Origin: Thermodesulfovibrionia bacterium
Lineage (GTDB): Bacteria > Nitrospirota > Thermodesulfovibrionia > UBA6902
Direction: 5' to 3'
Length of the DNA stretch: 10,020 nucleotides
Assembly: GCA_947258735.1 (NCBI GenBank)
Contig: CAMYJJ010000099.1
Location: 1-10,020 of the forward strand
Both the position numbers and the translations under genes were made by a program. This document shows, piece after piece, positions 7,658-10,020 of this stretch. The notes under the pieces are model-generated. The model had not been told where the DNA came from. It did not search any database and saw only the letters and a list, made by a program, of their open reading frames with translations. Numbering within the stretch: the first letter of the stretch is position 1; every line of letters starts with the position of its first letter.

Positions 7658-7690
7658 CAAGCCAACCTTAATCAGTAAACAGGCCAACCT
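7658..7690 (-). repeat. Pair of 11-bp direct repeats, 22 bp apart, upstream of qmoA
   Basis: On the plus strand CAAGCCAACCT (7658-7668) and CAGGCCAACCT (7680-7690) match at 10 of 11 positions and start 22 bp apart, about two turns of DNA, so both would face the same side of the helix. They lie 37 to 69 bp upstream of the qmoA ATG, between the aprA terminator-like hairpin and the qmoA ribosome binding site. This arrangement suits a dimeric regulator or tandem operator, but that is inference; no matching regulator is encoded here. No convincing -35/-10 pair is visible in the spacer; TTGTCT and TAAAGT 18 bp apart on the minus strand is only a weak candidate. A small palindrome (AATTTC/GAAATT, 7778-7793) lies nearer aprA. 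Confidence 0.4.
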
Positions 7691-7825
7691 ATCGGAAGGC
7701 AGGGTAGACAGTGCAGTTGAATAAATGGTCTTTACTTTACTACAAATCATTAATTCAAGACAATACTATTTTCAGGGAATTTCATTAGAAATTTTAATAT
7801 GTTAATTGCCTGATAACTTAAATAA

Positions 7826-7856
7826 CTCCCCGGGTGCCCAAAAGGCACCCGGAGAA
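7826..7856 (-). terminator. Terminator-like hairpin after aprA
   Basis: A perfect 9-bp GC-rich stem, CCGGGTGCC at 7830-7838 paired with GGCACCCGG at 7844-7852, with a 5-nt loop, begins 22 bases after the aprA stop codon. On the minus strand the stem is followed by GGAGTTATTTAAG, which is T-rich but not a clean U run. It may therefore act as a partial terminator or an mRNA 3'-end stabiliser that lets some transcription continue into qmoA. It lies in a 253-bp spacer, much longer than the gaps between most genes here, consistent with a transcription-unit boundary or an expression step-down. Confidence 0.7.
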
Positions 7857-7874
7857 TAATGGTTGCGAAACGGC

Positions 7875-9887
7875 TTAGTCAGGCCAAATGTTCTTGTGGT
7901 CTCTCTTGGACATTGTAAACTCGCCTGTTTCCATGTCGTACTTGGAGCATGTGAATACTTTCCAGTTGTCGTCATCAATGAAGTCATGGTCGCCTCTGTA
8001 GTAGTAACCAGGGTACCTTGACTCTTCTCTGTAGAGGATGTGGCGTGCATGTGCCTCAAGTGAGAGTATCCTGTGGTAGTTCTCCCAGCATCTCATCAGT
8101 TCGTGCAGGTCAGATGCTGCCATCTTCTGACAGTCCTCTTTGAGCATGGTGAGCTGCTTTAATCCTTCATCAAGCATGGACTTTGATGTCATGTACCACG
8201 TTGAGATACCGCCGAAGTACTCATCAGCGATCTTCTGCAGCCTTGTCTGAAGAAGGCTTGGTTTGATATAGAAAGGATTGATCTCAGGATCTGTTGAGTA
8301 TGTTTTGTTCTTCTCATAAACTTCATATGGAAGATAAAGCTCAGCAGCCATCTCGTCAACACTCTTCCTTGGAGTCGGAGTGTAATCCGGGTTGTCAAGC
8401 ATAAAGGCTATTGCAGCTTTAGCAGCAATTCTTCCTTCTGCATGAGAACCTGATGAGAATTTGTGTCCTGATGCTCCACAGATGTCACCAGCCATGAAAA
8501 GGCCAGGTACTGTTGACATTCTGTTGTAGCCCCAGTGCCAGTCTTCAGGTGTGCCTTCAATGTCGCCAGGTCCTGAACACCAGAACCCTGCACAGCCTGC
8601 ATGTGAACCAAGGAGATATGGCTCTGTAGGCATAATCTCTGAAGGAGACTTGTCAGGCTCGATGTCTTTACAAGCCCAGAGACCTGCCTGTCCTATGCAC
8701 ATGTCAAGAAAATCTTCCCATGCCTCTGCTTCGAGGTGCTTGACTTTCTTCTTTCCTTCTTTCTCACCGAGCTGCTCCATGAAGGTCTTGTTGATTGCAT
8801 CCATGGCTTCATCTGTCCTCATCATGATAGGTCCTTTACCCTGCTTCATGTGAAGCATCATGAGGTGGTTCCTCATTGCAGTACCCATCTTGTCAACATA
8901 CTTGTCGCCATATCTCTTTCTTGCGTCTGCAAGGTTTTCTTCGTCTGCGCAGTAATCTTCGCCAAGGCTGTTTGTTGCTTTTGCCTTAAAGAAGAGGAAC
9001 CATGCGCCAACAGGACCGTATCCGTCTTTAAAACGGGCAGGTACGAACCTGTTTTCCATCAGTGTAAGCTCAGCACCGGCCTGCATTCCTAATGCATACC
9101 CTGAACCCGAGTTCCATACCGGGTACCATGCACGGCCCTGACCTTCTTTTGTAGATCTGGGTCTGAATACATTAACAGCACCGCCAGCAGCAAGTACCAT
9201 TGCTTTGGCCCTGAAGATGTACATCTTGTGCTCTCTAACGCTGAAACCAACAGCTGCTGCAACCCTGTTAGGATCGTTCGCATCTTTGAAAAGTCTTACG
9301 ATGAAAACTCTCTCAAAGTGGTTCTGCTCAACGCCGGTAGCTACCCTGTTTTCCTCAAGTGCTTTTTTTGCTGCTTCAGCAACGATGGCCTTGTAAGACT
9401 CACCATTGATCATGATCTGCCACTTACCTGATCTAACAGGTGTAGCACCATCTTTCAATGAGCCCTTACCGGCATCATTAGCCTGGAAACCGTCAAGAGA
9501 AAAGCCGTCATCGCCTTTTTTCCAGATCGGAAGTCCCCACTCTTCAAACAAATGAACACTGTCATCAACGTGTCTGCCCAGGTCATATACAAGATCGTCC
9601 CTTGTAATACCCATAAGGTCAGCTCTTACGTATCTGACGTAATCTTCACACTTATTTTCACCAACATATGTGTTGATAGCAGAAAGACCCATAGCGACCG
9701 CACCGCTTCTGTCTGTTGCTGCCTTGTCAACCATAGTGATCCTGTGGTTGTTAGCTTTTGCCCACTGTGTTGCTTCATACGCTGAACCGCAGCATGCCAT
9801 TCCGCCACCAATAAGGAGCAGATCAGTTTCATGCTCTACGATTTCCGGCTTTTCGCAATATGAAAAAGTACAAGTTTCTTTTTCCAT
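7875..9887 (-). CDS. aprA: Adenylylsulfate reductase alpha subunit AprA
   Basis: A cytoplasmic flavoprotein of 670 residues, full length for the family, that reversibly reduces APS to sulfite and AMP. The N-terminal dinucleotide-binding motif is DLLLIGGGMACCGSAYEA at 23-40, with an acidic residue, D54, at the end of the second strand. The family block from MENRFVPARF to GPVGAWF lies at 277-297. By context, and from my memory of the Archaeoglobus fulgidus structure, W254, R285, L298 and H429 (in GSHAGCAGFW) match its active-site W234, R265, L278 and H398. A second FAD block, GLFMAGDICGASGHKFSSGS, covers 462-481. The C-terminal helical region ends in KRDHKNIWPD. The start is ATG at 9887, with AGGAGG seven bases upstream. 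It forms a heterodimer with AprB, encoded 17 bp upstream, and takes electrons from QmoABC. No frameshift or missing key residue was seen. The protein resembles fumarate reductase flavoproteins in fold, but the AprA-specific blocks make the call firm. Confidence 0.98.
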   Translation of the reverse strand: MEKETCTFSYCEKPEIVEHETDLLLIGGGMACCGSAYEATQWAKANNHRITMVDKAATDRSGAVAMGLSAINTYVGENKCEDYVRYVRADLMGITRDDLVYDLGRHVDDSVHLFEEWGLPIWKKGDDGFSLDGFQANDAGKGSLKDGATPVRSGKWQIMINGESYKAIVAEAAKKALEENRVATGVEQNHFERVFIVRLFKDANDPNRVAAAVGFSVREHKMYIFRAKAMVLAAGGAVNVFRPRSTKEGQGRAWYPVWNSGSGYALGMQAGAELTLMENRFVPARFKDGYGPVGAWFLFFKAKATNSLGEDYCADEENLADARKRYGDKYVDKMGTAMRNHLMMLHMKQGKGPIMMRTDEAMDAINKTFMEQLGEKEGKKKVKHLEAEAWEDFLDMCIGQAGLWACKDIEPDKSPSEIMPTEPYLLGSHAGCAGFWCSGPGDIEGTPEDWHWGYNRMSTVPGLFMAGDICGASGHKFSSGSHAEGRIAAKAAIAFMLDNPDYTPTPRKSVDEMAAELYLPYEVYEKNKTYSTDPEINPFYIKPSLLQTRLQKIADEYFGGISTWYMTSKSMLDEGLKQLTMLKEDCQKMAASDLHELMRCWENYHRILSLEAHARHILYREESRYPGYYYRGDHDFIDDDNWKVFTCSKYDMETGEFTMSKRDHKNIWPD

Positions 9888-9904
9888 TTTAATCCCTCCT
9901 TATT

Positions 9905-10020
9905 TTATTCTTTCCTGGCTTCATACTGAAAGAAACCAGGCTCTTTGAGTTTTGACATGTCTGCTTCAGGCTTTCCACCGTAACAATCGATAGACGCCTC
10001 AGCTGTGGTCCTGATAGGGA
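9905..10020 (-). CDS. aprB: Adenylylsulfate reductase beta subunit AprB, C-terminal end only (5' part outside window)
   Basis: The minus-strand frame entering at the window edge is open for 37 codons and ends in TAA at 9905-9907. It reads PIRTTAEASIDCYGG, followed by a tail containing KPEADMSKLKEPGFF. AprB is the iron-sulfur subunit of dissimilatory APS reductase: an N-terminal ferredoxin domain with two [4Fe-4S] clusters delivers electrons to the FAD of AprA, and the C-terminal tail wraps around AprA. Only the tail is visible here, so no cluster cysteines can be checked. The call rests on position, 17 bp upstream of aprA in the usual aprB-aprA order, and on the tail's resemblance to AprB C-termini. 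The gap to aprA holds the aprA ribosome binding site, so the two genes are almost certainly one transcript. Confidence 0.88.
   Translation of the reverse strand, partial: PIRTTAEASIDCYGGKPEADMSKLKEPGFFQYEARKE

Noticed and set aside
7735..7770. A qmoA promoter (TTGTCT, 18 bp, TAAAGT) on the minus strand
   Set aside because: Both boxes are poor matches in AT-rich DNA, so it is mentioned only as a weak candidate and not listed as a feature.
1..10020. tRNA, rRNA or riboswitch in the non-coding stretches
   Set aside because: No cloverleaf, anticodon arm, rRNA core or recognised riboswitch core was seen in any spacer; the hairpins present are simple palindromes.

Overview
The window carries, almost entirely on the minus strand, the core of dissimilatory sulfate reduction (APS reduction) coupled to a membrane proton-pumping pyrophosphatase. 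Read in the direction of transcription (high to low coordinates) the order is aprB (only its C-terminal end is in the window), aprA, qmoA, qmoB, qmoC and hppA, followed by a clear terminator and a non-coding tract rich in palindromes. A truncated HigB-type toxin gene lies at the low-coordinate end. The genes have strong Shine-Dalgarno sites (GGAGG or close variants), and the G+C content looks moderate. The gene set points to an anaerobic, probably sulfate-reducing bacterium, such as a Thermodesulfovibrio-like Nitrospirota member or a Desulfobacterota lineage. I cannot place it more exactly by eye, and qmoABC also occurs in some sulfur oxidisers.

Layout: 9905-10020 end of aprB; 7875-9887 aprA; 7622-7874 a spacer with a terminator-like hairpin (7830-7852) and a pair of 11-bp direct repeats 22 bp apart (7658-7690); 6356-7621 qmoA, overlapping qmoB by one base; 4107-6356 qmoB; 4010-4106 a spacer almost wholly built of 8-bp-periodic DNA; 2801-4009 qmoC; 708-2753 hppA (start moved from a TTG at 2759 to an ATG at 2753); 621-652 terminator; about 530-700 a cluster of four short palindromes around it; 322-350 a sigma70-like promoter; 107-316 the higB-like remnant; 80-113 an inverted repeat in which that remnant ends.

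How the genes work together: AprBA reduces adenylylsulfate (APS) to sulfite and AMP. QmoABC is the membrane complex thought to pass electrons from menaquinol to AprBA. APS is made by ATP sulfurylase (not in this window), which releases pyrophosphate. HppA hydrolyses that pyrophosphate while pumping protons, pulling sulfate activation forward and recovering part of the ATP cost. Placing hppA 47 bp after qmoC, ahead of a shared terminator, suggests that electron supply and pyrophosphate recovery are expressed together. HppA carries the Lys/Thr signature of potassium-independent proton pumps.

I see no clearly new multigene system. The most unusual items are the octamer-periodic spacer inside the qmo operon, the qmoABC-hppA linkage, the spaced direct repeat before qmoA, and the toxin remnant cut off inside a hairpin element.
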